Notes: generated by a model from the letters alone, not told the origin. A stretch of 64,000 nucleotides of DNA from DATFKA01 sp035268885 (GCA_035268885.1 DATFKA010000115.1:9047-73046), one strand, 5' to 3'; counted from the first letter of the stretch, positions 32,788 to 42,570 are shown. Numbers and translations: made by a program.

Positions 32788-34593
32788 CTAATTGATGAAA
32801 GCGGCTTTTGTTTCCAGGGTAACGCGCTCCTCACTCATTAGTCTTTTGCGCAAGCTAATGGCCTTTATCAATTCGTACTCGTAGTAGTATTTGGTGGTCT
32901 GCATTTTCCCCATATAGAATTCGTATTCTTGTCCACTATCTAGATCTTCCAAGGCTTTATCCGCGACGATGGCCTGTTTTAACCATAGCCAGGCCATCAC
33001 ATGGAGTCCAAAATATTCCAGGTAAAGGGTAGCGTCGGCCAGAAATACTTCTGGTTTGTCTTTCATGGCCAGGTCTACCAGCTTCAGGGTGGTTTCGTGG
33101 AGTTGGGCGGTACTTTGTCCCAGCTTTTTGGCGAAAGCCTGGGTATTCTCCCTTTCCTCCGCTTCGTTGATGGTTTTCTTGATCTCCTGCATCAACAAAA
33201 TAAGGGCTTTCCCCTTATTGAGCATGACCTTACGCCCCAGTAGATCGAGTCCGTGGATAGTAGTCGTACCCTCATAGATGGCATTTACCCGGATATCGCG
33301 GTAGTGTTGTTCGAGTGGGAAATCGTCGGTATAACCGGCACCTCCCAGTACCTGCATTCCCGTACTCACCGAATCGATACCCATCTCCGCCGGATAGGAC
33401 TTGGCAATCGGCGTCAGGAGTTCAAGCAATAAATGCGCATTATCGGCTTCTTCGCCCTCGCTTCCAAGGTGGACATCGGCGTAATAGCTACATTGCATCA
33501 ACAGGGCAAAACTGCCCTCGACTACTGCTTTTTGGAAAAGTAGCATGCGACGTACATCAGCGTGCTCAATGATTAATACCTGTGGCTGATTCACATCTTT
33601 ATTAGAAGGATGACGTCCCTGTGGACGCTCGTGGGCGTACTTCAGGGAAGCATAATAAGCGGCGGAAGCCGTACCCGCAGAAACCAGACCGGTTCCAATG
33701 CGTGCTTCGTTCATCATCTGGAACATATATTTCAGTCCCTTGTGGGGCTCACCGACCAGGTATCCACGACAATCCTCGCCCTCACCCAGCATAATGTGGG
33801 CCGCGACGTAGCCCTTTTGTCCCATTTTGCCGTAAATACCCGCCGTGGTGACGTCATTGGGTTCCAACTCGCTACCCTCCGTCGGGCGATGCTTGGGTAC
33901 GACAAATAGAGATATCCCTTTGGTACCGGCTGGTGCTCCTTTAATCCGCGCCAGTGTGAGGTGAACGACGTTGTCTACGGCGTTGTGGTCACCACCAGAA
34001 ATATAGATCTTTTGTCCTTTAATATGGTAGTAATCTTCCCCCTCGACCGGAGTGGCAGAAGTTGTGATGTCCGAAAGGGAGCTTCCCGCCTGGGGTTCCG
34101 TCAGGGCCATGGTGCCCTGCCAGTCCCCATTGTACATATTGGGAATATAGGTTTGGTTTAGGGCTTCGTTGCCAAAGGTGCGGATTAAATTGGCCGCGCC
34201 AGTAGTCAGGAAGGGGTGACAGGCAATATTGGCATTTGCTGCGTAGAAAATCCCCAGTCCGGCGTTAAGTAGGGTAAAAGGCATCTGCTGGCCCTGCCAT
34301 TCATAGGTGTCATGGGCCGCAATCCAACCGCCTTCGGCAATCGCTTTGATCGCAGGGCGCATACACTCGTGCACATAGACCACGCCGTCTTTATAATAGG
34401 CCTTATCTTTATCCTGAGCGGTATAGTAGGGGAAGAGATACTGGTCACCAATTGATTTGGCAGCATCCAGAGCCATATCAAAGGCTTCGGTATCATAATC
34501 CTGGTAATACTCGAATTGGTTTACGGAAGCACCGTTCAGCACTTCGTGAATAAGGAAACGCAGATTTCGCAGACTGATATAGTCATTTGTCAT
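32788..34593 (-). CDS. Acyl-CoA dehydrogenase with C-terminal extension
   Basis: 601 residues. N-terminal, middle (LTEPQAGSSLSDI, FAD and substrate loop) and C-terminal flavin domains (VLGGAGYTDDFPLEQHYRD) of the ACAD fold, with catalytic base E441 in YEGTT, followed by an extra helical domain of about 130 residues. This long form is common in Bacteroidota and Proteobacteria beta-oxidation of medium to long acyl-CoA. No ETF or hydratase genes nearby. A frame stays open after the stop codon (separate entry). Confidence 0.93.
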   Translation of the reverse strand: MTNDYISLRNLRFLIHEVLNGASVNQFEYYQDYDTEAFDMALDAAKSIGDQYLFPYYTAQDKDKAYYKDGVVYVHECMRPAIKAIAEGGWIAAHDTYEWQGQQMPFTLLNAGLGIFYAANANIACHPFLTTGAANLIRTFGNEALNQTYIPNMYNGDWQGTMALTEPQAGSSLSDITTSATPVEGEDYYHIKGQKIYISGGDHNAVDNVVHLTLARIKGAPAGTKGISLFVVPKHRPTEGSELEPNDVTTAGIYGKMGQKGYVAAHIMLGEGEDCRGYLVGEPHKGLKYMFQMMNEARIGTGLVSAGTASAAYYASLKYAHERPQGRHPSNKDVNQPQVLIIEHADVRRMLLFQKAVVEGSFALLMQCSYYADVHLGSEGEEADNAHLLLELLTPIAKSYPAEMGIDSVSTGMQVLGGAGYTDDFPLEQHYRDIRVNAIYEGTTTIHGLDLLGRKVMLNKGKALILLMQEIKKTINEAEERENTQAFAKKLGQSTAQLHETTLKLVDLAMKDKPEVFLADATLYLEYFGLHVMAWLWLKQAIVADKALEDLDSGQEYEFYMGKMQTTKYYYEYELIKAISLRKRLMSEERVTLETKAAFIN

Positions 34594-34717
34594 AAGGAGT
34601 AAGTTTAAGTACCCCGAAAATTAATCAAATTTTGCGAATTTTCGCTAAAATTATCTGCTTTGCTGTTTTTTTTACTTGTTAAACTAACAGTTTGGAGGAT
34701 TTGCTTCGCAAAATACC

Positions 34718-35638
34718 TTACCCATTGAAGCTATATCCATTGAGGAAATCCTTGGTCTTCATTCTTTTGCGGCCTTGTAATTGCAGTTGGTGAACTCTTA
34801 CAAATCCCGGTGAACAGGCTACCTTGATGTAGTTTTTGTCATCACTCTGAAAAGTGCCGGGCTTGAGTTGGTGGTAATCTTCCGTATACGTGCTTTTAAG
34901 GATTTTTAGTTGTTTGCCCTCCAGGCGGGTCCAGGCGGCGGGGTAGGGGCTCATCCCACGGATAAAGTCGTGTACTTTTTGGGCGGGCTGCTGGAAGTTA
35001 ATTTCACAGGTTTCCCTAAAAATCTTAGGGGCTTTGGAAGCCTGACTATCGTCTTGCTTTTGGGTAGTGACCGTACCGTCTTCGATGGTTTTCACCGTTT
35101 TGAGTACCGTTTTAGCACCTAAATCCATCATGCGGTCGTGGACATCACCAGCCGTATCGTCGGGGTAAATGGGCATTCGTTCCTGAAAGATTAAATCACC
35201 GGTGTCAATTTCGTGCTGCAGAAAAAAAGTAGAGACACCGGTCTCGGCATCGCCATTAATCACGGCCCAGTTGATAGGTGCCGCCCCCCGGTATTTAGGG
35301 AGCAGTGAGCCGTGTAGATTAAAGGTACCCAGCTCCGGCATATCCCAGACACTAACGGGAAGCATACGGAAGGCGACCACAATCTGTAAATTGGCATTCA
35401 GCCCTTTTAGCTCGGCCTGAAATTCTGGAGACTTGAGATTTTTAGGTTGCAGTACGGGGATATCCTGCGCTACTGCATATTTCTTTACGGCCGATTCGAT
35501 CAGTTGATTTTTTCCACGGCCGCCCATTTTATCCGTAGCGGTGATGACGCCCACCACGTTATATCCATTTTCGACCAGTATTTTCAGGGAGGGTACCGCG
35601 AATTCCGGGGTACCCATGAAGACGATTCTTAAGTCCAT
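34718..35638 (-). CDS. fmt: Methionyl-tRNA formyltransferase
   Basis: 306 residues. Formyltransferase domain (about 1-190) with the signature NLHGSLLPKYRGAAPINWA and the catalytic Asn/His/Asp arrangement (N108, H110 region and D145 in HEIDTGD); C-terminal tRNA-binding OB domain (about 205-306, FIRGMSPYPAAW). Formylates initiator tRNA-Met. def is not adjacent. Confidence 0.96.
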   Translation of the reverse strand: MDLRIVFMGTPEFAVPSLKILVENGYNVVGVITATDKMGGRGKNQLIESAVKKYAVAQDIPVLQPKNLKSPEFQAELKGLNANLQIVVAFRMLPVSVWDMPELGTFNLHGSLLPKYRGAAPINWAVINGDAETGVSTFFLQHEIDTGDLIFQERMPIYPDDTAGDVHDRMMDLGAKTVLKTVKTIEDGTVTTQKQDDSQASKAPKIFRETCEINFQQPAQKVHDFIRGMSPYPAAWTRLEGKQLKILKSTYTEDYHQLKPGTFQSDDKNYIKVACSPGFVRVHQLQLQGRKRMKTKDFLNGYSFNG

Positions 35639-35657
35639 AGATCGTTTGTCGTTTTTT

Positions 35658-35741
35658 GGGTTGATTGATTTGGAGGTTTATACCTTTGTCTGTCCAATTA
35701 AGACTTCGAAGCGCTTTAAACCTTTTAGGCTTTGCAAGTCT
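35658..35741 (+). ncRNA. Orphan promoter followed by a hairpin, candidate small RNA
   Basis: TACCTTTG (35681-35688) is a perfect -7 element, with TTG at 35661-35663 (17 bp) or TTTG at 35655-35658 (22 bp) upstream. No plus-strand gene follows; both flanking genes run leftward. Just after the predicted start, AGACTTCGAAGC (35701-35712) pairs with GCTTTGCAAGTCT (35729-35741) with one bulge. There is no clear T-run after the hairpin, so the 3' end is undefined. Confidence 0.35.
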
Positions 35742-35782
35742 GATGCTCCAAATATCCGGTAATTTATTTTAAACTCCCAACC

Positions 35783-38041
35783 TTAAAGATTTAACCAATA
35801 AGTTACCTTGGCCGTCAGCGCACGATTACGCACCCCGAACTGGCTAAAGGGAGCCGTCAGATAATTGTCGGTGTAGACGATGAATAAGTCCGAAACGGGA
35901 GCGTAGCGCCACTGTAGCCGGGTATTGATATTCATATTATCAAATTGACTGTTGTACTGAATAAAGGTATTGAGAAACAGGTTTTTGGTGAAGGTCAGGT
36001 CTAGCCGAGGTCCGATCAGGAAGATATCTACTGGCTCAAAGGGTTCCGCTAGATTAACCCGGTTAAAATCAAAGTCGATAGATACCAGACCGTAGGGTTG
36101 AAAACGATAGGTCAGGCTACCATTGACACCCGCCCTTGTGCCATTAAAAAAGCTACCGATGACGGGATTGATTTCAAAGAAAAAGGGTTGCCGGAGATCG
36201 GAAGCGTAGCCCATGCTAAAAGTGGCGTAAGTATATTCTGTACCCGCCGGCAGTATGGCCGCGGGATCTTCCTGTACGCGCGTCGGATCAAAGTCATTAA
36301 GCAAGGTCAGGTTGGATAGCGTACTGTTGAAACTAGCCTGGGTATTATTACTGAATTGCACCGTCCAGGCCATTTCCGCCTCTCTTTCGGCGACGCCCCA
36401 ATCGGGTACGGCATCGGAAGCATTGGGATCTTTACCCACGTTGAAGATCATGCGCGTATCCAGGTTGACGCCAAATTGATTGACACTTTTCCCATTGGGA
36501 TACCAGAACAGCTCCATCTCCGGACTGACCAGGGCGTAATCACGTCGGGGCACAAAGCCTACTTCGGCGTCAAAGCCCTGTCCGACAAAAAGGTGAGCCC
36601 ATTCAAAGCGATAGCGGCGGCGTAGGTATTCCAGCTGTAGCCCCTGGGAGAATTTGTCATCCGTCTCCTGGGGCGAAAAGAGCTGGTGGTGAAAAAATTT
36701 ACCCGACCAGCGGTTATTTTTGGAGGCCAGGCGATATTCCAGTCCGGCAATTCGGTTGTATGCGCTGTAGTCGCCGGTACTTTCTTCGGTATTGGTGGCC
36801 TGTTTGTTGACAAAGAGGAAAGAGACATTGGAGCGATCAAAGACTTTTTGCTGTAAAGCGGCTACCGTATAATTGAAGCCGGGCAAGCTATTCCCTTCCT
36901 GTTTACCCTCCTGCATATTGAGAAGGCCAATCCGCAGATCATCGTTTACCTTTCCACTTAAGCGGGCTCCAAACCGAATGGGGATGGGACTGCCGTTCTC
37001 ATCCAGACCAATCCGTCGGGAAAAGAAGGGGTTCACCCGGCTGAGGCCAAAACTGGAAAAAAGATCGGCATTCTCGAGGAAAAACTGCCGCCGTTCGGGG
37101 AATAAGACCGCAAAACGCGTCAGGTTGGTCACCTGTTGGTCCACTTCTACCTGCGAGAAGTCGGGATTCAGGGTGAGATCGAGGTTCAGCCCCGAAGAAA
37201 TGGCTACTTTAGCATCTCCACCCACCGCAAAGCCCGTTTCACCCGGACTCGCTTCTGGTTGTTCAAAATCACGGTAATAATCCGTTGCCAGGTAGGGGAT
37301 GACCGAAATATTGGTACCGGTCTTTTGCAGTGGCTTTTCCCACTCCATCCGCCCGACGTAAGCCAGATTGATGGGGAATAAGTTCTGCGGAATCCGGGCA
37401 TAACTGCTGATCTCATTCAGCTGCGAATCGTTGCGGTAACAATTAAAGTACCAGTCTTCTGAACCGGAATTAAAGCGCAGCGCTTTAAAGGGGATTTTCA
37501 TCTCGGCCGACCAGTGGTCGTCAAAAGTGGCGGCCTCACCGTACCACTTGTTATCCCAGGCCATAGAGAAACTATCTCCACTTTGGCCACCGTTAAAAAG
37601 CAAGGCTTCCCGCCTCACACCGTAAGGGTTAATTCCAAAAAGGAAAGCATTCGTTTTGTCTTTGTAAGTATCGAAGAAGATGCTGAAGTTATCGCTTCCG
37701 CGAAAACTATAATCGCGCCGCAGAGAGGGTACGACAAAGTCTCCACCGGTAGAGTAGCAGCGCACACCAATGTAGAGGAAGTCGTCGTCGTAGGCCATCA
37801 TCAACTCGGTACGACTAGTCGAATGTACCGAGTCGGTGGGGAAGAACTGCCAGAAGTTGGTGGAGTCGTACGCTGATTTCCAGATGGCTTCGTCGAGATA
37901 CCCATCCAGGTCAATGGGTTCGCTGAGTTGTTTGACCTTCACGTCCAGCGACTCGTTGAATTGTATGTAGGCATCATTGGCATCTTGTGCAAAAAGACAT
38001 GAGCTGATGAATAGCAGCAGGCCGGTCCATAGATTTTTCAT
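35783..38041 (-). CDS. DUF5916 outer-membrane protein with CBM9-like domain
   Basis: 752 residues. Signal peptide about 1-18 (LFAQ). A carbohydrate-binding family 9-like beta-sandwich (about 35-220: PIDLDGYLDEAIWKSA, YDDDFLYIGVRC, WSAEMKIPFKALRF) is followed by the DUF5916 beta-barrel (about 235-752), with VEVDQQVTNLTRF, LFPERRQFFLENADLF, FFSRRIG and a C-terminal aromatic strand. Proteins of this design are common in Bacteroidota outer membranes; the ligand is unknown. Confidence 0.9.
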   Translation of the reverse strand: MKNLWTGLLLFISSCLFAQDANDAYIQFNESLDVKVKQLSEPIDLDGYLDEAIWKSAYDSTNFWQFFPTDSVHSTSRTELMMAYDDDFLYIGVRCYSTGGDFVVPSLRRDYSFRGSDNFSIFFDTYKDKTNAFLFGINPYGVRREALLFNGGQSGDSFSMAWDNKWYGEAATFDDHWSAEMKIPFKALRFNSGSEDWYFNCYRNDSQLNEISSYARIPQNLFPINLAYVGRMEWEKPLQKTGTNISVIPYLATDYYRDFEQPEASPGETGFAVGGDAKVAISSGLNLDLTLNPDFSQVEVDQQVTNLTRFAVLFPERRQFFLENADLFSSFGLSRVNPFFSRRIGLDENGSPIPIRFGARLSGKVNDDLRIGLLNMQEGKQEGNSLPGFNYTVAALQQKVFDRSNVSFLFVNKQATNTEESTGDYSAYNRIAGLEYRLASKNNRWSGKFFHHQLFSPQETDDKFSQGLQLEYLRRRYRFEWAHLFVGQGFDAEVGFVPRRDYALVSPEMELFWYPNGKSVNQFGVNLDTRMIFNVGKDPNASDAVPDWGVAEREAEMAWTVQFSNNTQASFNSTLSNLTLLNDFDPTRVQEDPAAILPAGTEYTYATFSMGYASDLRQPFFFEINPVIGSFFNGTRAGVNGSLTYRFQPYGLVSIDFDFNRVNLAEPFEPVDIFLIGPRLDLTFTKNLFLNTFIQYNSQFDNMNINTRLQWRYAPVSDLFIVYTDNYLTAPFSQFGVRNRALTAKVTYWLNL

Positions 38042-38064
38042 GTGTGTGGGAGCTATTTTAAGGG

Positions 38065-38072
38065 GGCAAAGA
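38065..38072 (-). promoter_or_regulatory. -7 element of the DUF5916 gene
   Basis: Minus-strand TATCTTTG (38072 to 38065) matches TAnnTTTG. Predicted start about 38058, 17 nt before the ATG at 38041. No TTG at -33. Confidence 0.52.
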
Positions 38073-38164
38073 TAATACTTAGAAGCTTACTATTAGACAG
38101 GAGTCGTTGAATAGTCTCAGATTATTGCCTGACGGCTTGTTTTTGGGGAAACGACAGGAGATCT

Positions 38165-39361
38165 TCAATCTTTCTCCTTCACCTCATTTAAATATTTTGC
38201 CAGTACGTAGCCCATACTGAAGCAGGCCTGCAAAAGGTAACCTCCCGTAGGTGCAAACCAATCTAGCATCTCACCAATCACAAAAGAATGGGGTATTCGC
38301 TTCAACTCAAAATGCTCGTCTATCTCATCGAGTGCAATGCCCCCCAGACTGGAAATGGCTTTATCCAGGTCGTCCGGCGCATAGACAACAACGGGAATGG
38401 CTTTGATAGTTGCTGCCAGCCGTTCGGGATCTAAAAAGCTGGCTTTATCGGAGAATTGCTTTAATAGTCCAATTGACGCTCGGTCGAGATTCAGATCTTT
38501 CTTTAATACATCCGTCACTTTTGATCGCCGGGAGCGCTGGTGTTTATCCCTGATTTGATCCACGCTCAGGGTGGGTTTGAGGTCTAAATGGATCACCACC
38601 CGGTCTTCCTTGAGCAATGCTTTCTGAATTTTTTGACTCAGGGCATAAATAGCATTACCCTCCAGACCAAATTTGGAAATAACCAGTTCTCCTTTAGCAG
38701 AATGCCCTTGAAAAGTCAGCGCAATATTTTTTAGTGGTTTTCCTTCGTGGGTGACGATAAAGTCCTGCTGCCAATCTACTGCAAAAGCACAGTTGGCCGC
38801 TCTAAATGGCTGCACCTTTATTCCGCGCGCGGTGAAGGCTTGGCGCCAGTTCCCGTCGGAGCCGGTCACTTTCCAACTGGCACCGCCAAGGGCAAAAACG
38901 GTAAGGTCGGGCTGAAGGTCTTCCCGGTGCTCAAAGCAAAGCTGGCCTGCCGTATTCCAACCGGTCCACCTGGTATCCAGCCGTACTTCAATGTCCTTGG
39001 TGGACAGGTATTCCAGCATCTTATTGAGCACCTGAATGGGCTTCAATTCCAGATCCGGAAATACCCGATTGCTCGACCCGACAAAGGTTCGGACCCCCCG
39101 CTGATGAAACCAGTTCCTCAAATCGGCATTGGTAAAGGAACGAATAATCGGGTCTATGAAATCAGCGGGAGCATACTGACGGATCAGCTCCGCTACCGAA
39201 GACTGGTAGGTCAGGTTCAGACCACCTTCGCCAGCTACCAGGAATTTTCTGCCCAAGGCTTTGTTTCGCTCTACTAAGGTCACCCGATACTTTTGGGTAT
39301 CCAGCTCTGCGGCCAGCATAAGTGCAGCGGGTCCTCCTCCGATGATGGCGATGTGTTTCAT
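38165..39361 (-). CDS. BaiN/HI0933-type FAD-dependent flavoprotein
   Basis: 398 residues. N-terminal FAD-binding GGGPAALMLAAEL (8-20), GRKFLVAGEGGLNLT, substrate-proximal LGGASWKVTGSDG, and the C-terminal return of the Rossmann fold (VIGEMLDWFAPTGGYLLQACF). Family members are called NAD(P)/FAD-dependent oxidoreductases (TIGR03862 group); reactions are poorly defined. Its ATG overlaps the stop of the upstream kinase-like gene by 4 bp, so translation is coupled. Confidence 0.9.
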   Translation of the reverse strand: MKHIAIIGGGPAALMLAAELDTQKYRVTLVERNKALGRKFLVAGEGGLNLTYQSSVAELIRQYAPADFIDPIIRSFTNADLRNWFHQRGVRTFVGSSNRVFPDLELKPIQVLNKMLEYLSTKDIEVRLDTRWTGWNTAGQLCFEHREDLQPDLTVFALGGASWKVTGSDGNWRQAFTARGIKVQPFRAANCAFAVDWQQDFIVTHEGKPLKNIALTFQGHSAKGELVISKFGLEGNAIYALSQKIQKALLKEDRVVIHLDLKPTLSVDQIRDKHQRSRRSKVTDVLKKDLNLDRASIGLLKQFSDKASFLDPERLAATIKAIPVVVYAPDDLDKAISSLGGIALDEIDEHFELKRIPHSFVIGEMLDWFAPTGGYLLQACFSMGYVLAKYLNEVKEKD

Positions 39362-40425
39362 ATCTCAAAACTACTCTGCTTAAAGTCTTTCTTGATCAGT
39401 AGACGCAGGTTGGTTAGTACGATTTCACCCATGGTCTGGCAGCTGTGGAAGCGGTCACTGCGGTGGTGATTGGCCAGGTCGGCCCGTAGTTGTTTTACCT
39501 TTTTGGGTTTGGATATCTGCTCTTTTTCAAAAATGCGGAAGAGGGTCAGCACCTGGGCGCGTTGGGCTTTGACGCGGGCGGCGATTAAACTGCGTTCCTC
39601 CAGCTGATACTGGTAGACGGTCTCGGCCGACATGTGTTGGATACCCAAAAAAATGATGGGGTTGTTCTCCTTGAAATACTGGGGTAGATAGAAACTCTTC
39701 CAACCCTCGTACGACTGCTGATCGAAGTCGATGGCACGAATGCGGTACTGATTGCCTTCGATATCCGGAGTGACCTTGACCACGTAGTTGTAAGATCGCA
39801 TATCACCGAGCAGGCGCACAAAACAGCGCTCATTAAACTTTACAAACTCCTTGGCGATCCGGATCTTATTAAAATTAGAAGTGTCCAGATGATGCTCCAT
39901 AAAATCATCGCCGGGCAGTCCGGCGATGTGTTCCTCGATCAGGGTGTTCTTGTCGATCAGATACATCACGGTATTGGGCGAAAGCAAACTCTCTAACTCC
40001 AGACCGTAAACCCGGCTGGCGTCGGTCTTTTTTACGTAAAAGTGATCGTAGTTGTCATTAAAGCTGTTGATAATCCGCACGCGGAAGGGCTTAGAGTTGC
40101 CAAAGGTACAGTAGTCGACCCGATCAACTGAAAGGTGCTCCAGTACGCTATCATCTCCGTCCGTTTTCAGGATGGCGTAAATTTTAGTCAGTGCTTTATG
40201 GATCTCGTTTCGGTCGTGCTCGTCGTAGTAGACCGTCTCCCAGAGGGTGTCGTTCCCCTCGAGGTTGAGTAGGGGCAAAGACATCGTGTAGCGCTCGAGG
40301 TCTTCGTATTGTACCGGTAGGGGCTTGGCCCGGTTGTACTTCAACAGGTACTGCTGCAGCTGAGGACTGACGGGAAAAAGTGGTTTCTTTTTGGAGGGTT
40401 TATTGCCCTTGATTTTGTAATCCAT
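39358..40425 (-). CDS. Uncharacterised protein with possible kinase-like fold
   Basis: 355 residues; no family recognised with confidence. The order of motifs recalls aminoglycoside/CotH-type kinases: HFYVKKTD (K132/K133, candidate ATP lysine), LIEEHIAGLPG (acidic hinge, 163-171), LGDMRSYNYVV (207-216, like HGDxxxxN with D208 and N213) and AIDFDQQ (231-237, a candidate metal Asp as in IDFG/IDxD). A basic N-terminus and a helical basic C-terminal domain (about 280-350) are extra. Overlaps the downstream flavoprotein gene by 4 bp. Confidence 0.72.
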   Translation of the reverse strand: MDYKIKGNKPSKKKPLFPVSPQLQQYLLKYNRAKPLPVQYEDLERYTMSLPLLNLEGNDTLWETVYYDEHDRNEIHKALTKIYAILKTDGDDSVLEHLSVDRVDYCTFGNSKPFRVRIINSFNDNYDHFYVKKTDASRVYGLELESLLSPNTVMYLIDKNTLIEEHIAGLPGDDFMEHHLDTSNFNKIRIAKEFVKFNERCFVRLLGDMRSYNYVVKVTPDIEGNQYRIRAIDFDQQSYEGWKSFYLPQYFKENNPIIFLGIQHMSAETVYQYQLEERSLIAARVKAQRAQVLTLFRIFEKEQISKPKKVKQLRADLANHHRSDRFHSCQTMGEIVLTNLRLLIKKDFKQSSFEI

Positions 40426-40518
40426 TTAGGGAAGATACAAGATTTCTATAAATTATTTTCTGGCCTTTGATGTAGGAAAATAAAGTAATCCGGCTAAAAA
40501 AGAGCTTATCTATAGAAA

Positions 40519-40580
40519 GAAGTTGCTTAAATACTCCTCCTATCTATGGCTTAAAAGCAGGAATACTCAAACAACTTCAT
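40519..40580. repeat. Palindromic intergenic repeat, short copy R4
   Basis: About 62 bp. GAAGTTGCTTAAATACT at the left end pairs with AATACTCAAACAACTTC at the right, with few mismatches. The termini belong to the TGAAGTTGTTTAA family but the internal modules are missing. Located between acs (ends 40591) and the kinase-like gene (begins 40425). Confidence 0.7.
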
Positions 40581-40590
40581 TGACAAAGCA

Positions 40591-42492
40591 CTAGGAATTC
40601 ACTTTTCCTTTAATTTCTTCCACGACATCGGGATTGAGTAGGGTAGAGGTATCCCCCAAATTGCTGGTATCTCCCGAAGCAATTTTTCGCAAGATGCGAC
40701 GCATGATCTTTCCGGATCTCGTTTTGGGAAGTCCACTCACCAGTTGGATTTTGTCTGGTTTGGCAATGGGCCCAATCTCTTTGGTCACCACCTTGAGTAC
40801 TTCCTTTTTGAAGGCCTCTTCGTCATTGACCATGCCGCCCACTATGATGTAAGCGTAGATGCCTTGCCCCTTGATGTCGTGGGGATAACCAACGACGGCC
40901 GACTCAATGACATCGGGATGCTCGTTGATGGCGTTTTCTACTTCGGCGGTACCCATCCGGTGACCAGAGACATTAATCACATCATCTACGCGGCCAATGA
41001 TCCGGTACATGCCGTCGGCATCCCGGCGTGCTCCGTCACCGGTGAAGTATTTATCTTCGAAAGCAGAGAAATAAGTCTGACGACAGCGCTCGTGATCACC
41101 ATAAGTGGTGCGTAGCATCGAAGGCCAGGGGAATTTTACGCAAAGTAAACCTTCTACATCGTTGCCTTCGATCTCTTCGCCTTCGGCGGTCATTAGGCAG
41201 GGTTGGATACCCGGTAGGGGGTAACCCGCGTGGGCTGGCTTCATCGGGCTATGATCACCCAGGCCAGAAATCATAATGCCCCCGGTCTCGGTTTGCCACC
41301 AGGTATCTACAATCGGCGAATTTTCTTTACCGACTACCTTGTGGTACCATTCCCAGGCTTCTTCGTTAATGGGCTCGCCCACGCTGCCCAGGACGGTGAT
41401 GGAAGACAGATCGTATTTAGTAACGTATTCGTCACCGTGGGCCATCAGTGCGCGGATGGCGGTGGGAGCGGTATAAAACTGATTAACTTTATGTTTTTCG
41501 CATACCTCCCAGAAACGCCCGGCATCCGGATAGGTGGGTACGCCTTCGAACATCATAGTGGTGGCTCCGGCTAGCAGCGGTCCGTATACGATGTAACTGT
41601 GGCCGGTAATCCAGCCGATATCGGCGGTACACCAGTAGATATCTCCAGGTTTGTATTGGAAGACATTCCGGAAAGAGAAATGGGTGTACACCATATAACC
41701 ACCACAGGTATGTACTACGCCTTTGGGTTTACCCGTAGAGCCGGAAGTGTACAAGATGAAAAGCATATCTTCGGCATCCATGGGTTCGGGCTTGCATTCG
41801 GTCGACTGCCCGTCTACCTCATCGTGCCACCATTTGTCGCGGCCAGCCTCCATGGGGATTTTGTCACCGGTATTTTGGTGGACTAAAACGGTTTCGATAC
41901 TGGGACAACCCAGGGCCATGGCATCGTCCACCACTTTTTTGACGGGGATGTGCTTGGCCCCCCGATTATTAAAATCAGAGCAGATGACCATCTTACAGGT
42001 AGCATCATTGATTCGGTCGGCGAGGGCTTGCGCCGAAAAACCGGCAAAGACGACGGAGTGAATAGCCCCGATGCGGGCACAAGCCAGTACCGCAATAGCC
42101 AGTTCGGGAACCATGGGCATGTAGAAGCATACCCGGTCTCCTTTTTTGATGCCATTCGCCTTCAGGGCATTGGCTGCTTTACATACTTCAGCGTGTAATT
42201 GCTGATAGGTAAGTTTTACTGGATCCGCTTTAGCGTCGTTGGGCTCCCAAAGAATGGCCACCTGATCGCCCCTGGTATCGAGGTGTCGATCGAGGCAGTT
42301 TTCGGTGATATTCAATTTTCCACCGACAAACCACTTTACATCGGGATCTTTAAAGTTCCACTCGAGGACTTTATCCCATTTTTTTTGCCAGGTAAACTGC
42401 TCCGCCTCGGCGGCCCAGAAAGCCTCAGGGTCTTCCACACTTTTTTTATAAGCCGACTGATAATCTTTAAACGAATCAATAAGTTGCGTCAT
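40591..42492 (-). CDS. acs: Acetyl-coenzyme A synthetase
   Basis: 633 residues, normal length. ACS N-terminal segment (QSAYKKSVEDPEAFWAAEA), P-loop-like YTSGSTGKPKGVVH, WWQTETGG, YFTGDGARRD and the C-terminal PKTRSGKIMRR, whose last Lys is the acetylation-control site. Makes acetyl-CoA from acetate, ATP and CoA via acetyl-AMP. A symporter with an acetate-permease-like profile is encoded next, on the same strand, 400 bp upstream. Confidence 0.97.
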   Translation of the reverse strand: MTQLIDSFKDYQSAYKKSVEDPEAFWAAEAEQFTWQKKWDKVLEWNFKDPDVKWFVGGKLNITENCLDRHLDTRGDQVAILWEPNDAKADPVKLTYQQLHAEVCKAANALKANGIKKGDRVCFYMPMVPELAIAVLACARIGAIHSVVFAGFSAQALADRINDATCKMVICSDFNNRGAKHIPVKKVVDDAMALGCPSIETVLVHQNTGDKIPMEAGRDKWWHDEVDGQSTECKPEPMDAEDMLFILYTSGSTGKPKGVVHTCGGYMVYTHFSFRNVFQYKPGDIYWCTADIGWITGHSYIVYGPLLAGATTMMFEGVPTYPDAGRFWEVCEKHKVNQFYTAPTAIRALMAHGDEYVTKYDLSSITVLGSVGEPINEEAWEWYHKVVGKENSPIVDTWWQTETGGIMISGLGDHSPMKPAHAGYPLPGIQPCLMTAEGEEIEGNDVEGLLCVKFPWPSMLRTTYGDHERCRQTYFSAFEDKYFTGDGARRDADGMYRIIGRVDDVINVSGHRMGTAEVENAINEHPDVIESAVVGYPHDIKGQGIYAYIIVGGMVNDEEAFKKEVLKVVTKEIGPIAKPDKIQLVSGLPKTRSGKIMRRILRKIASGDTSNLGDTSTLLNPDVVEEIKGKVNS

Positions 42493-42562
42493 GATTTATT
42501 AGTTTGTGAAGCGGTTTTAAAAGCTTGTAGGTTCTGGCAAAGCTCAATTTGAGATGCGTAGC

Positions 42563-42570
42563 CAAAGTTA
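42563..42570 (-). promoter_or_regulatory. -7 element of acs
   Basis: Minus-strand TAACTTTG (42570 to 42563) fits TAnnTTTG. Predicted start about 42556, leader about 64 nt. The -33 TTG is not present, which allows for an activator. Confidence 0.52.
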
